This document shows, in pieces, positions 7,560 to 15,798 of a DNA stretch of 16,007 bases (position 1 is the stretch's first letter; every line of letters begins with the position of its first letter). The DNA is taken from the NCBI GenBank assembly GCA_947624365.1, contig CANQJY010000016.1, positions 1 to 16,007 on the forward strand, written 5' to 3'. This DNA comes from an uncultured Clostridia bacterium. Lineage in GTDB: Bacteria > Bacillota > Clostridia > TANB77 > CAG-508. The translations under genes and the position numbers were made by a program. Under the pieces are notes generated by a model, which was not told where the DNA came from, did not search any database, and saw only the letters and a list, made by a program, of their open reading frames with translations.

Positions 7560-8682
7560 CCTTTTTCATTAAAATATCGCAAATAGTTTTTGTAGAATAT
7601 GGTTTTGCCAATTTATTTGTATTTGTTCTCATCTGAGTTAATTTTTCTGGATTAGAAAGAATTTCTTGAAAAACTATTTTTGGGTTATCATGTTTTTTTA
7701 ACCATACAGCAATACCATTGCTTTCCAAAAATTCAGCATTTTCTTCTTCTTGACCAGGAATAGGATTAATTATTACCATAGGAAGATGGCAAGCCAAACT
7801 CTCAGAAGTAGTTAATCCACCAGGTTTAGTTACAACTAAATCCGCTATAGACATTAATTCTGGAACTTTATCAGTAAAAGATAAAACTTTAACAGTTGTT
7901 TCTTTTTTATACCTTGCAACTACATCATCAAAAAAAGTCTTCATTTTTTCATTTTTTCCACTAATTGCAATAATTTGAATATTTTCAATATAGTGAACTA
8001 AACTTTCAAAAATTTCAATTGTTCTTGTTTTACCAAGACCAAATTCTCCACCTCCAAAAAATAGAACAGTTTTCAGATTATTTTGAAGGCCAAAACTTTT
8101 TAAAATCTCTTCTCTATCAAAAGAAGATAAAAAACGTTCAGAAATAGGGATACCTGTTGCATAGATTTTTTCCTCAGGAATATCCTTTGAAATAAGATAT
8201 TCTTTCATTTTATCATGTGCAACGAAGAAATAATCTGTATGACTATTTCCAACAAGCCATTGAGCATGTGGAGCAAAATCTGTCATAATTGTTGCAATTT
8301 TACAATTGATTTTCCCTTTTCTTTTTAAATAACTGCACATTTGACTTCCAAAAGGATGTGTTGAAATTATTAAATCAGGATTTTTCTCACGCAATAATTT
8401 TAATAATTTTATTGCCAAAATTTTATTAGATCTAGTAGAAATATGTGCCAAAGGGCCCTTTTGAGAATCAGAGTAAATTCTTCCCCATGCCCAAGGCAAT
8501 TTTTTTGCCATTTGCCTGTAAGCAGCTGTTGTTATTTTTTCTAAAGTTATATTTACATATTTCATACAGTCAATTAGTTCAATATCAAGTTCAGGACTAG
8601 TTTTTCTCAAATATGAATCAATAGATCTAGCAGCATTTAAGTGACCACCACCATAAGAAGCATAAAATATTAGAACTTTCAT
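7546..8682 (-). CDS. MGDG synthase/UgtP-like glycosyltransferase (GT28 fold)
   Basis: This is a membrane-associated glycosyltransferase that probably adds sugars from UDP-sugar to diacylglycerol, making glycolipids (and, in relatives, the lipoteichoic acid anchor). The N-terminus MKVLIFYASYGGGHLNAARSI is the hallmark of the MGDG synthase domain (residues 1-170), with ISTHPFG and TDFAPHAQWL further in. The C-terminal GT28 donor-binding domain has LFFGGGEFGLGK and VVTKPGGLTTSESL (about 283-296), then INPIPGQEEENAEFL. At 378 aa it has the length of UgtP and of plant MGDG synthase cores. MurG is less likely because the N-terminal GGGH motif is of the MGDG type. There are no transmembrane helices. 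AGGAGG lies six bases before the ATG. It is transcribed from its own upstream promoter and is divergent from sleB. Confidence 0.88.
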   Translation of the reverse strand: MKVLIFYASYGGGHLNAARSIDSYLRKTSPELDIELIDCMKYVNITLEKITTAAYRQMAKKLPWAWGRIYSDSQKGPLAHISTRSNKILAIKLLKLLREKNPDLIISTHPFGSQMCSYLKRKGKINCKIATIMTDFAPHAQWLVGNSHTDYFFVAHDKMKEYLISKDIPEEKIYATGIPISERFLSSFDREEILKSFGLQNNLKTVLFFGGGEFGLGKTRTIEIFESLVHYIENIQIIAISGKNEKMKTFFDDVVARYKKETTVKVLSFTDKVPELMSIADLVVTKPGGLTTSESLACHLPMVIINPIPGQEEENAEFLESNGIAVWLKKHDNPKIVFQEILSNPEKLTQMRTNTNKLAKPYSTKTICDILMKKVDIL

Positions 8683-8705
8683 GGTTACCTCCTTTTTTCA
8701 CCTAC

Positions 8706-8714
8706 ATTGTACCA
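8706..8714 (-). promoter_or_regulatory. Extended -10 of the glycosyltransferase promoter
   Basis: On the minus strand TGG-TACAAT lies about 24 bases before the start codon. It is an extended -10 (TGn) element; no good -35 is visible 17 bases upstream, which lies in a poly-A/T tract. Confidence 0.45.
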
Positions 8715-8779
8715 TATTTTTTTAAAAACTGGTATAAAATTTTCAAAAAAAACCAAAATATACAAAAAGAGGTGATAAT

Positions 8780-9253
8780 TTGAAAAGAATTTTAAAGATA
8801 GGATTGCTATTATTTTTTATAGCATTATCCACAATTTGCATGTTTACTGTGGAAAACAAACTAAAAAATGTAACATATGCAGCAACTTCAAATACTACAT
8901 CAGACATTCAACTTATGGCAAGAGCAATTAATGGAGAAGCAAGAGGAGAACCATATGAAGGGCAAGTAGCCGTAGGAGCAGTAATCCTAAATAGAGTAAA
9001 AAGTTCTAAATTTCCAAATACAATAGCAGGGGTAATTTATCAATCAGGGGCATTTACAGCAGTTTCAGATGGACAAATTAATCATCCTATTGCAGAAAGT
9101 TCTACTGTATATAAAGCAGCAAGAGATGCAATGAACGGTTGGGATCCAACAGGTGGAAGCATTTATTATTTTAATCCTGCAACAGCAACTAATAAATGGA
9201 TATGGTCAAGGCCAGTAGTAAAAACCATTGGAAAGCACAGATTTTGTAAATAG
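8780..9253 (+). CDS. sleB: Spore cortex-lytic enzyme SleB, catalytic domain form
   Basis: SleB degrades the muramic-lactam cortex peptidoglycan during germination. The 157-aa protein starts at TTG behind GAGGTGAT. It has an export signal (residues 1-35: KRILKIG, then a hydrophobic core LLLFFIALSTICMF, and an AA-type cleavage region near 34-35). The SleB/Hydrolase_2 domain from about 43 to the end contains ARAINGEARGEPYEGQVAV with the catalytic glutamate at E53, VILNRV, and a C-terminal IYYFNP...WIW segment followed by IGKHRFCK. Unlike Bacillus SleB (about 300 aa) there is no N-terminal peptidoglycan-binding domain between signal and catalytic domain. ypeB starts 15 bases downstream, the classic partnership in which YpeB stabilises SleB in the spore. 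Expression is probably forespore-specific, but no sporulation promoter could be assigned with confidence. Confidence 0.92.
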   Translation: MKRILKIGLLLFFIALSTICMFTVENKLKNVTYAATSNTTSDIQLMARAINGEARGEPYEGQVAVGAVILNRVKSSKFPNTIAGVIYQSGAFTAVSDGQINHPIAESSTVYKAARDAMNGWDPTGGSIYYFNPATATNKWIWSRPVVKTIGKHRFCK

Positions 9254-9268
9254 AAGGAGAGAATTTTT

Positions 9269-10642
9269 ATGAATAAAATAAAAGATTGGATTTCAAGATT
9301 AAAAAAGGGACATATGTTAAGTGTAATAGGTGTATTTTTACTAATTATTATTGCATTAGGAATTATTTTATATCAAAAGCAAAATGAAGCAAGGCAAGTA
9401 TCAGAAAATACGTATAACATGGCATTTTATGAATTAGTGGACTATGTAGGTAATGTTGAAACATATTTAGCCAAATCTGTTATATCAACAACTCCAGAAC
9501 AAGGAGCAGAAACATTAACAAATTTATGGAGAGAAGCTAATATGGCACAAACATATTTATCAAGATTACCAATAGAGAGTCAAGAGTTAGAAAACACACA
9601 AAAATTTTTAAATCAAGTTAGTGACTACAGTTATGCATTATCACGCAAAAATATATATGATGAAAAATTAACACAAGAAGATTTAGATAATTTACAAAAT
9701 TTACACAATTATAGTGTAGAACTACAAAATACATTGAACCAATTATCAGAAGATATTAACACAGGAAGAATTAGTTGGGGAGAATTAACAAAAAAAGGAA
9801 ATGTTGCATTTGCGCAACAAGTTAGTACAGAAAGTCAAGATGGTTTTAGTAATCTAGAAGAGAATTTCCATGAATATTCAGGATTAATTTATGATGGAGC
9901 GTTTTCAGAGCATTTAACAAATGAACAACCAAAAGGTTTAACAGGAGAAGAAATTGATGAAGAACGAGCAAAACAAATTGCAATTGAATTTATTGGCAAA
10001 GACAAAATAAAAGAAATATCTAATTTAGGATTATCACAAAATGCTACAATAACAGCATACACATTTTCTATACAAACACAAGAAGATCAAAATATAAATA
10101 TTTCAATTTCGCAAAAAGGTGGACATGTTATATATATGAATTATGATAGAGAAGTTACATCAGAAATTATTTCACAAGAAGAAGCAGATAAAATAGGAAA
10201 AGATTTTCTTACACAAAAAGGATTTCCAAACATGAAAGAAACATATTATATAACACAAAGTGGAATTATGACTATCAATTATGCATATAATCAAAACAAT
10301 GTTATTATGTATCCAGACTTAATTAAAGTAAAAGTAGCATTAGATAATGGAGAAATCCTAGGGATTGAAACAACAGGATATTTAAATAATCACACAGAGC
10401 GTGATACCTCAAAAGTAAAAATTACTATGGATAAGGCAAAACAAACATTAAATCAAAAATTGAATATTGAAAGTGAAGGATTAGCATATATACCAACTGA
10501 ATGGAAAACAGAAATTTTATGTTATGAGTTCAAAGGGAAAGTGGAAGATACAGAATTCTTAGTTTATATTAATGCAGAAAATGGAAGAGAAGAAGATATT
10601 TTAGTTATTAAAGATACTCCAAATGGTGTATTAACAATGTAA
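9269..10642 (+). CDS. ypeB: Germination protein YpeB
   Basis: YpeB is needed for localisation and stability of SleB in the dormant spore and is degraded on germination. The 457-aa protein starts behind GAAGGAGAG. It has a short basic N-terminus, one membrane segment (about 18-36, SVIGVFLLIIIALGIILY), an extracytoplasmic helical region (about 40-220) and a C-terminal series of PepSY-like repeats; EERAKQIAIEFIGKD (near 231-245), EEADKIGKDFLTQKGF and MDKAKQTLNQKLNI begin successive repeats. The length and layout fit Bacillus YpeB (about 450 aa). It is coupled to sleB with 15 bases between them. A strong hairpin directly after the stop ends the transcript. Confidence 0.93.
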   Translation: MNKIKDWISRLKKGHMLSVIGVFLLIIIALGIILYQKQNEARQVSENTYNMAFYELVDYVGNVETYLAKSVISTTPEQGAETLTNLWREANMAQTYLSRLPIESQELENTQKFLNQVSDYSYALSRKNIYDEKLTQEDLDNLQNLHNYSVELQNTLNQLSEDINTGRISWGELTKKGNVAFAQQVSTESQDGFSNLEENFHEYSGLIYDGAFSEHLTNEQPKGLTGEEIDEERAKQIAIEFIGKDKIKEISNLGLSQNATITAYTFSIQTQEDQNINISISQKGGHVIYMNYDREVTSEIISQEEADKIGKDFLTQKGFPNMKETYYITQSGIMTINYAYNQNNVIMYPDLIKVKVALDNGEILGIETTGYLNNHTERDTSKVKITMDKAKQTLNQKLNIESEGLAYIPTEWKTEILCYEFKGKVEDTEFLVYINAENGREEDILVIKDTPNGVLTM

Positions 10643-10643
10643 A

Positions 10644-10685
10644 AAAATGGGCAAATAGGATTATTAATCCCATTTGTCCATTTTT
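10644..10685. terminator. Bidirectional terminator between ypeB and the vanW-family gene
   Basis: A nearly perfect inverted repeat has arms AAAAATGGGCAAATAGGATT and AATCCCATTTGTCCATTTTT around a three-base loop, with A runs on the left and T runs on the right. It can act as an intrinsic terminator for both converging genes. It has one G-U and one A-C position in about 20 pairs. Confidence 0.85.
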
Positions 10686-12234
10686 AATGTCTTTTATATG
10701 TATCTCTAGAAAGTAGGTAAGTTCCAACAACTTGACCATTTTGCCTTAAAGTTTTGTATGCTTCAGAATGAATAGAATTTGAGGTAGTACTTGTTACACG
10801 ATTTGTGACTGTTACTTGATAATCATTATCTGTTTTCAATCCAAATATTTGAAAATTAGCAATACCATTTGCAACAGAGCATACTAATTTAATTGGATAA
10901 TTACGATTATTTTTAAATTTAAAATCGATTGCACCATAAACAACAGTAGCATCACGACTTGCAGGTGCATAAGAAGGTACAAATTGATGGTTTGATCTTT
11001 CTACAATCTCTAAATTTGCATATAAAGCAGCATTATATAATGTAGTTGTAATTTGGCAAATACCACCACCAACACCATCTACTACTTCACCACTCACATA
11101 AATTGGAGCTTCACGATAACCTGCACTTATAGTTCTTTCACCAACAACTTTATTATATGAAAATGTTTCATCAGGCATTAAAACAATACCATTAATTTTA
11201 TTAGCAGCTAAAATTAAATTTGTTGTTCTATTTCTATCACGTGTAGAATATTTAGTAGAATAAGTAGACAACAAGTCAGGAAAAGCTTCTCTCCCTAACA
11301 TATTTGTGGTTACATTAGGAACTAAGATTTTCAAAGGAATTTCATATTCTTCTTTTTCTTCTGACAACATGTTTTTAACTTCATCAATGCTAACTGCAAA
11401 ATCAATTCCATTTTCACTAGGAAATACACTATATGGATTTTGAGTAAAATATGCATCTTTTGGCTCTACATATAATTCAGAATGTATTTTATCAACATCT
11501 AAAGGTGCGGGGCTATGTTCAGTTGTAACAATATCTATACTATTTTCTAAATCTAAAGATTGTAATTGTTTCTTTATATTTTGCATTGTTTTATCAATAT
11601 CAATAACACTGCCAGTTCTTCCTTTTGTTAAAATTAATTGATCATCTTCAATATAATAGCTACTATCAATCAAGCAATCTGGTAATTTTGAAGAAATATC
11701 TTGTAATTTGGCTTTTAAAACATCTTCGTCAATTGTCATTGTTGGATTAATTTGCACATGAGAGAATAATGTTTTTAAAATCATAATATCATTTTCTAAT
11801 AAATTTCCATTTCGACCTACTATATATGCTTGATTAATTGCAGAAGCGGTATCAAACGAAATATTCAAATCAGCTGTTGGAATAGAGGTTTCATAATCAT
11901 TATGTTTTAATTTTATTTCTTCAGGCATATTTGCCAAAATAGAGTCATTTACAAAACTTAAAGCTCTATCTTTTTCCATTTTTGATACATCAAAATTAAG
12001 TACATATACGCCAGGTATTATAGTTTTACTATTAGCATTGATTAATGTAAAACAAACAAAACTAGCAAGGAAAAGGGCTAAAAAAATACAAGCCATAATT
12101 AAAAAGACATGCAATGCAGTAGTCTGCTCTTTTTGTATAGGTTGCAAGTCTAAATCAGAATTTGTTACTTCTAATTGAACAGATTCTGGGTTAGTTTCTG
12201 AATTTATTTTTTCTGTTAATTGCTCTTCTACCAT
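10684..12234 (-). CDS. Membrane-anchored VanW-family protein
   Basis: This is a 516-aa cell-envelope protein. A cytoplasmic acidic N-terminus (1-40) precedes a single membrane segment (about 42-66, VFLIMACIFLALFLASFVC), then an extracellular region resembling the YoaR-type peptidoglycan-binding domains (about 75-310, including IIPGVYVLNFDVSKMEKDRA near 72-91), and a VanW domain (about 315-450) with STKYSTRDRNRTTNLILAAN, GIVLMPDETFSYN, VVDGVGGGICQITTTLYNAAL and SNHQFVPSYAPASRDATVVYG. VanW proteins take their name from vancomycin-resistance clusters but are common in Clostridial genomes without resistance; biochemical function is not established. No van genes are nearby, so resistance should not be inferred. 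The start has GGAAAGGAAT upstream. It is monocistronic, between a terminator and its own promoter, and divergent from the SASP gene. Confidence 0.9.
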   Translation of the reverse strand: MVEEQLTEKINSETNPESVQLEVTNSDLDLQPIQKEQTTALHVFLIMACIFLALFLASFVCFTLINANSKTIIPGVYVLNFDVSKMEKDRALSFVNDSILANMPEEIKLKHNDYETSIPTADLNISFDTASAINQAYIVGRNGNLLENDIMILKTLFSHVQINPTMTIDEDVLKAKLQDISSKLPDCLIDSSYYIEDDQLILTKGRTGSVIDIDKTMQNIKKQLQSLDLENSIDIVTTEHSPAPLDVDKIHSELYVEPKDAYFTQNPYSVFPSENGIDFAVSIDEVKNMLSEEKEEYEIPLKILVPNVTTNMLGREAFPDLLSTYSTKYSTRDRNRTTNLILAANKINGIVLMPDETFSYNKVVGERTISAGYREAPIYVSGEVVDGVGGGICQITTTLYNAALYANLEIVERSNHQFVPSYAPASRDATVVYGAIDFKFKNNRNYPIKLVCSVANGIANFQIFGLKTDNDYQVTVTNRVTSTTSNSIHSEAYKTLRQNGQVVGTYLLSRDTYKRH

Positions 12235-12256
12235 GATTTTATTCCTTTCCTATTCT

Positions 12257-12286
12257 ATTATATCATGATATGCACATATTTGTCAT
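12257..12286 (-). promoter_or_regulatory. Promoter of the vanW-family gene, with a palindrome in the spacer
   Basis: On the minus strand, ATGACA (12286-12281) lies 18 bases from a perfect TATAAT (12262-12257), about 23 bases before the start codon. A 12-bp perfect palindrome ATATCATGATAT (12260-12271) overlaps the -10 and could bind a regulator, though short AT-rich palindromes also arise by chance. Further upstream, TTTGACA occurs twice ten bases apart on the plus strand (12305-12311 and 12315-12321). Confidence 0.65.
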
Positions 12287-12410
12287 TATATTTTTATAAT
12301 TTATTTTGACAAAATTTGACAACATAAAATTAAAAAAAATGTAGAAACTATGAATAAGACTTTTTATTAAAAGTTTTTATAAATTTCATTTTTTTCAGGA
12401 GGATATTATC

Positions 12411-12587
12411 ATGTCTAGAAATAGCAAATTAATATCTGAAAATTTAAGAGAGGAAATTGCAAAAGAACTTGGAGTTTACGACCAAGTCAAAAAAGATGGT
12501 GGAAGTTGGGCAAATGTGTCTTCAAAGGACTGTGGAAACATCGTAACCAAGGCAATTGAAATTGCAAACCGCTCTGTAGAGAAATAG
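12411..12587 (+). CDS. Small acid-soluble spore protein, alpha/beta type
   Basis: SASPs saturate and protect DNA in the dormant spore and supply amino acids on germination. This 58-aa protein starts at ATG 12411, ten bases behind a strong AGGAGG, and ends at TAG. Its sequence has REEIAKELGVYDQV (14-27), a GG-W turn (30-33) and KDCGNIVTKAIEIANRSV, matching the 'EIAkELG...GGi....G..vk.aIe.A' pattern of the Clostridial alpha/beta family. EIAKELG contains the glutamate expected at the GPR protease site. It is monocistronic: the vanW-family gene diverges upstream and a hairpin terminator follows the stop directly. Forespore sigma-G control is expected from the family, but the upstream sequence does not give a convincing sigma-G match. 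Confidence 0.9.
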   Translation: MSRNSKLISENLREEIAKELGVYDQVKKDGGSWANVSSKDCGNIVTKAIEIANRSVEK

Positions 12588-12636
12588 CAAATAGGGGATA
12601 TGAGAATTTTAAAATTTTCATATCTCTTTTGCTTTT
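12587..12636 (+). terminator. Intrinsic terminator of the SASP gene
   Basis: A long hairpin starts at the stop codon. The left arm GCAAATAGGGGATATGAGAA pairs with TTTTCATATCTCTTTTGC on the right, with a few G-U pairs and mismatches and an AATTTTAAAATT tip, followed by TTTT. It isolates the SASP transcript from the mgtE promoter 20 bases downstream. Confidence 0.85.
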
Positions 12637-12654
12637 GAATTAGTAGCGTAAATA

Positions 12655-12683
12655 TTGACTTTTTTTAGCAAAAATAGTATAAT
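12655..12683 (+). promoter_or_regulatory. Promoter of mgtE
   Basis: TTGACT, then 17 bases, then a perfect TATAAT. Transcription should begin near 12690, leaving a leader of only about 30 bases before the mgtE ATG. The leader is too short for the Mg2+ M-box riboswitch that precedes many Firmicute mgtE genes. Confidence 0.85.
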
Positions 12684-12721
12684 GACACTGTTTGAAAATT
12701 AATAAAAGGGGGAATTTTAGC

Positions 12722-14074
12722 ATGGAATTAGAAGAAATCATAGAAAAAATAGATGGCTTTATTAAAAATAAAAAAATTAAAGATTTACGCGAATTTTTAG
12801 AAAACATAAATAGTGCTGATTTCCCGAATATCTTAGAAAATGTAGATGAAGATAAAACAATTATAATATATAGACTTCTAACAAAAGAAAAAGCAGCTGA
12901 AGTTTTTGTAGAATTAGATCATGATGACCAAGAAAAATTAATTAACTTTTTAACAGATACAGAAATAAAAAATGTCATGAACGAAATATATATGGACGAC
13001 GCTGTTGATTTGATTGAGGAAATGCCTTCAAATGTGGTAAAACGTATATTAGCAAACACAAAACCAGCTAATAGGAAAATAATTAATGAATTATTAAAAT
13101 ATCCTGATGATACAGCTGGTACACTTATGACCACGGAATTTATCGACTTAAAAGAAAATATGACTGTTGAAGATGCTTTCCAATTTATTAAGAAAAAGGG
13201 ATTAAAAACAGAGACAATATATAATTGTTATGTTCTTACAATAGATAGAAAATTATTAGGATTTGTTGATATTAAAGACTTATTAATTGCTGAAAGAGAC
13301 GAATTGATAAAAGACATCATGGACACAAATGTTGTAAAAGTTGACACATTAGAGGACCAAGAAGAAGTTACAAGAATGTTTGATAAGTATAACTATGTTG
13401 CTTTACCAGTTGTAGATCAAGAAAACAGACTAGTTGGTATTATTACAATTGATGATGCTATTGATGTTATTCAAGAAGAAACATTAGAAGACTTTGAGAA
13501 AATGGCTGCTATTACGCCTGATGATGATGGAGATTCATATTTAAAAACGAGTGTATTTAAACATGCAAAAAATAGAATTATATGGTTACTTGTATTGATG
13601 GTTTCAGCAATGCTTACAGGAGAAGTAATAGAAAATTTTGAAGCGGCAATTTCTACATTACCTTTGTTAGTTGCATTTATTCCTATGATTATGGATACAG
13701 GAGGAAACTGTGGTTCTCAAACATCTACTCTTATTATAAGAGGTTTAGCAATGAATGAAATCTCTACAAAAGATATATTAAAGGCAATATGGAAGGAAAT
13801 AAGAGTTGCAATTATTGTAGGTGTAGTATTAGCAATTGCAAATACTATTAGAATTATGATACAATATCACGATTTAAAAATTGCTATTGTTGTAGGAATT
13901 ACACTTATATGCACAGTTATTATGGCAAAATTGCTAGGATGTATATTACCAATATGTGCTAAAAAATTAAAATTGGATCCAGCAATAATGGCTGCACCAC
14001 TTATTACAACCATTGTTGATACATTATCTGTATTAGTATTTTTTAATATAGCAACAGTTATATTTCAAATTTAA
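12722..14074 (+). CDS. mgtE: Magnesium transporter MgtE
   Basis: MgtE is a dimeric, Mg2+-gated Mg2+ channel of the inner membrane. From ATG 12722 the protein is 450 aa, the standard length. An N-terminal helical superhelix (about 1-125, ending LKYPDDTAGTLM) is followed by two CBS domains (about 130-250, with TVEDAFQFIKKKG and VVDQENRLVGIITIDDAIDVI) and five membrane helices from about 280, including the signature MDTGGNCGSQTSTLIIRGLA and, in the last helices, LDPAIMAAPLITTIVDTLSV. The ATG has AAAGGGGGAA ten bases upstream; an in-frame TTG ten codons earlier sits at the predicted transcription start and is rejected. The Rrf2 gene begins 15 bases after the stop, so the two are probably one transcript. 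Confidence 0.96.
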   Translation: MELEEIIEKIDGFIKNKKIKDLREFLENINSADFPNILENVDEDKTIIIYRLLTKEKAAEVFVELDHDDQEKLINFLTDTEIKNVMNEIYMDDAVDLIEEMPSNVVKRILANTKPANRKIINELLKYPDDTAGTLMTTEFIDLKENMTVEDAFQFIKKKGLKTETIYNCYVLTIDRKLLGFVDIKDLLIAERDELIKDIMDTNVVKVDTLEDQEEVTRMFDKYNYVALPVVDQENRLVGIITIDDAIDVIQEETLEDFEKMAAITPDDDGDSYLKTSVFKHAKNRIIWLLVLMVSAMLTGEVIENFEAAISTLPLLVAFIPMIMDTGGNCGSQTSTLIIRGLAMNEISTKDILKAIWKEIRVAIIVGVVLAIANTIRIMIQYHDLKIAIVVGITLICTVIMAKLLGCILPICAKKLKLDPAIMAAPLITTIVDTLSVLVFFNIATVIFQI

Positions 14075-14089
14075 TAGGAAGTGAGAACA

Positions 14090-14491
14090 ATGAAAATAAC
14101 AACAAAAGGAAGATATGCACTTAGAATTATGGTAGATTTAGCTATAAATAGTAATGGAAAATATATATCTTTAAAAGATATTGCTACTAGACAAGAAATA
14201 TCAAATAAATATCTTGAGCAAATTATTGCAATGTTAAATAAAGCAGGATATTTAAAAACAGCAAGAGGAAATAACGGGGGATATCAATTAGCCAAAAAGC
14301 CAAGTGAATATAGGGTAGGAGATATATTAAAAGTAACAGAAGGTGATATGGCACCAACAAATTGCGTAACAAAAGAGGGAGAATGTGAAAGAAAAGAAAA
14401 CTGTAAAACATTTGCTTTTTGGAAAGGATTAGATAATACCATAAATGAATATATAAATAGTAAAACTTTGGAGGATTTGATAAAAAATTAA
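14090..14491 (+). CDS. IscR-like Rrf2-family transcriptional regulator
   Basis: This 133-aa winged-helix regulator probably senses Fe-S status. The N-terminus MKITTKGRYALRIMVDLA and the recognition region ISNKYLEQIIAMLNKAGYLKTARGNNGGYQLAK (37-69) are typical of Rrf2. Three cysteines C92, C99 and C105 (NCVTKEGEC...ENC) occupy the positions of the [2Fe-2S] ligands of IscR (C92, C98, C104), unlike cysteine-metabolism regulators of the CymR type, which lack them. ATG 14090 is preferred over the upstream GTG 14081 because it gives the canonical N-terminus and places AGGAAGTGAG as ribosome site. It is immediately upstream of iscSU, whose promoter carries two matched palindromes, its probable targets. 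Its own transcription seems to come from mgtE, since no separate promoter is seen in the 15-base gap. Confidence 0.9.
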   Translation: MKITTKGRYALRIMVDLAINSNGKYISLKDIATRQEISNKYLEQIIAMLNKAGYLKTARGNNGGYQLAKKPSEYRVGDILKVTEGDMAPTNCVTKEGECERKENCKTFAFWKGLDNTINEYINSKTLEDLIKN

Positions 14492-14504
14492 AATAATATT
14501 GTAT

Positions 14505-14532
14505 TAATAGCGGTGCTTATGCATCGCTATTA
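14505..14532 (+). terminator. Hairpin after the rrf2 gene
   Basis: TAATAGCGGTGC and GCATCGCTATTA form a 12-bp stem with a TTAT loop and a single G-U pair. It lies 14 bases after the rrf2 stop. The 3' side is A-rich rather than a U tract, so termination efficiency is uncertain; it may instead partly attenuate or protect transcript ends. Confidence 0.55.
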
Positions 14533-14550
14533 AAATATAAAAAAATATAA

Positions 14551-14571
14551 TTCCTATTGACTTACTAGGAA
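14551..14571. promoter_or_regulatory. Operator 1 for the IscR-like regulator
   Basis: A 21-bp palindrome of form TTCCTA-N9-TAGGAA overlaps the -35 element of the iscS promoter. The same form recurs at the -10/+1 region. The pairing of sites around a promoter just downstream of an IscR-like gene indicates repressor binding; assignment to this protein is inference. Confidence 0.75.
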
Positions 14572-14585
14572 ATACATGATATAAT
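14557..14585 (+). promoter_or_regulatory. Promoter of the iscSU operon
   Basis: TTGACT, 17-base spacer, perfect TATAAT. It is sandwiched by the two 21-bp palindromes, so a bound dimer at either would block RNA polymerase. Confidence 0.85.
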
Positions 14586-14605
14586 TCCTACTAGTTTAAT
14601 AGGAA
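14585..14605. promoter_or_regulatory. Operator 2 for the IscR-like regulator
   Basis: A second TTCCTA-N9-TAGGAA palindrome starts at the last base of the -10 and covers the expected transcription start. Its centre is 34 bp from that of operator 1, about three helical turns, so both sites face the same side of the DNA. Confidence 0.75.
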
Positions 14606-14617
14606 AGGAAGATATAT

Positions 14618-15796
14618 ATGAATACAGTTTATTTAGATAATAGTGCTACTACTAAAACAGACGAAGAAGTATTAAAAGCAATGTTACCATATTTTTCAGA
14701 AAGCTATGGTAACCCATCATCTATTTATAAAATAGGTAGAGAAAATCGAAAAGCAGTTGAAGAAGCAAGAGAAAAGGTAGCAAAAATATTAAATTGTGAG
14801 CCAAATGAAATATATTTTACAGCAGGGGGTAGTGAAAGTGACAACACAGCTATTAGAGGAATTGCATACAAATACAAGAGTAAGGGAAATCATATTATAA
14901 CCTCTAAAATAGAACATCCAGCAGTATTAGAAACATGCAAACAATTGGAAAATGAAGGGTTTGAAGTTACATATATAAATGTAGATGAAAATGGGATTAT
15001 AAAACTAGAAGAATTAGAAAAAGCAATAAAACCATCAACAACATTAATTACTATTATGTTTGCAAATAATGAAATTGGAACAATAGAGCCAGTAAAGGAA
15101 ATAGGAGAAATTGCTAAAAAACACAGTATTGTTTTTCATACAGATGCTGTACAAGCAGTAGGAAGTGTAAGAATAGATGTAAAAGAATTAAATATTGATA
15201 GTCTTTCTTTATCAGGTCATAAGTTTTATGGACCAAAAGGTGTAGGAGCATTATATGTTAGAAAAGGTATACAATTTCAAAAGTTTATAAATGGTGGACA
15301 TCAAGAAAGAAATAAAAGGGCAGGAACAGAAAATGTGCCGGGAATTGTAGGGCTTGGAAAAGCAATTGAAAAGGCATATCAGAATTTGGAAGAGCATAAT
15401 AAAAAAATACAAGAATTAAGGGACTATTATGTAGAAGAAATAGTTAAAAAAGTACCATATATAAAAATTAATGGAAGCAGAGAAAAAAGATTACCAGGTA
15501 ATAGTAACATATCGTTTAGATTTATTGAAGGGGAAAGTTTGCTTTTAAACTTAGATTTAAAAGGAATTTGTGCATCAAGTGGTAGTGCATGTACATCAGG
15601 CTCACTTGATCCATCACATGTTTTATTGGCAATTGGATTACCTCATGAAATTGCACATGGATCATTAAGAGTTTCCATTGGAAAATATAATACAAAAGAA
15701 GAAATAGATTATACAATAGAAAGTATAGTAGAAATTGTAAAGCGATTAAGAGAAATGTCACCATTATGGGAAAAATTCATTGAGGAGGGGAAATAA
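14618..15796 (+). CDS. iscS: Cysteine desulfurase IscS/NifS
   Basis: This PLP enzyme takes sulfur from cysteine and hands it as persulfide to the IscU scaffold. At 392 aa it is a group I desulfurase. It opens [15 protein letters not shown]100 in [10 protein letters not shown] stacks on [12 protein letters not shown] (174-182) carries the cofactor aspartate; K202 in [12 protein letters not shown] forms the PLP Schiff base; C325 in [10 protein letters not shown] is the persulfide cysteine on the long mobile loop; and [10 protein letters not shown] follows the usual pattern. The ATG is preceded by AAAGGAAG. It is first in the operon, with iscU two bases after its stop. Regulation by the upstream IscR-like protein through the two palindromes is likely. 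NifS-type naming is equally valid, as no other isc or nif genes are visible. Confidence 0.95.
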   Translation: MNTVYLDNSATTKTDEEVLKAMLPYFSESYGNPSSIYKIGRENRKAVEEAREKVAKILNCEPNEIYFTAGGSESDNTAIRGIAYKYKSKGNHIITSKIEHPAVLETCKQLENEGFEVTYINVDENGIIKLEELEKAIKPSTTLITIMFANNEIGTIEPVKEIGEIAKKHSIVFHTDAVQAVGSVRIDVKELNIDSLSLSGHKFYGPKGVGALYVRKGIQFQKFINGGHQERNKRAGTENVPGIVGLGKAIEKAYQNLEEHNKKIQELRDYYVEEIVKKVPYIKINGSREKRLPGNSNISFRFIEGESLLLNLDLKGICASSGSACTSGSLDPSHVLLAIGLPHEIAHGSLRVSIGKYNTKEEIDYTIESIVEIVKRLREMSPLWEKFIEEGK

Positions 15797-15798
15797 AA

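Noticed and set aside
10684..12234. Vancomycin resistance determinant
   Set aside because: Only a VanW domain is present; there is no vanH, vanA/B, vanX or vanR/S nearby, and VanW proteins are widespread without resistance.
12340..12390. Sigma-G promoter for the SASP gene
   Set aside because: A GAATA -35-like element is present near 12352, but no acceptable -10 (CATNNTA type) lies at 17-18 bases. The inverted repeat ACTTTT-TATT-AAAAGT in the same stretch is short and AT-only.
12692..12721. Upstream TTG start for mgtE adding ten residues
   Set aside because: It lies at the predicted transcription start, has no ribosome site, and the ATG at 12722 has AAAGGGGGAA at the right spacing.
12684..12721. 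Mg2+ (M-box) riboswitch ahead of mgtE
   Set aside because: The leader is about 30 bases, far too short for the structure.
14070..14080. A third IscR-type site (TTTAATAGGAA) before the rrf2 gene
   Set aside because: Only the right half-site is present; the matching left half TTCCTA is missing nine bases upstream. The sequence is better explained as the ribosome site.
14081..14089. GTG start adding three residues to the Rrf2 protein
   Set aside because: The ATG at 14090 gives the canonical MKITTKGRYA opening and better ribosome-site spacing.
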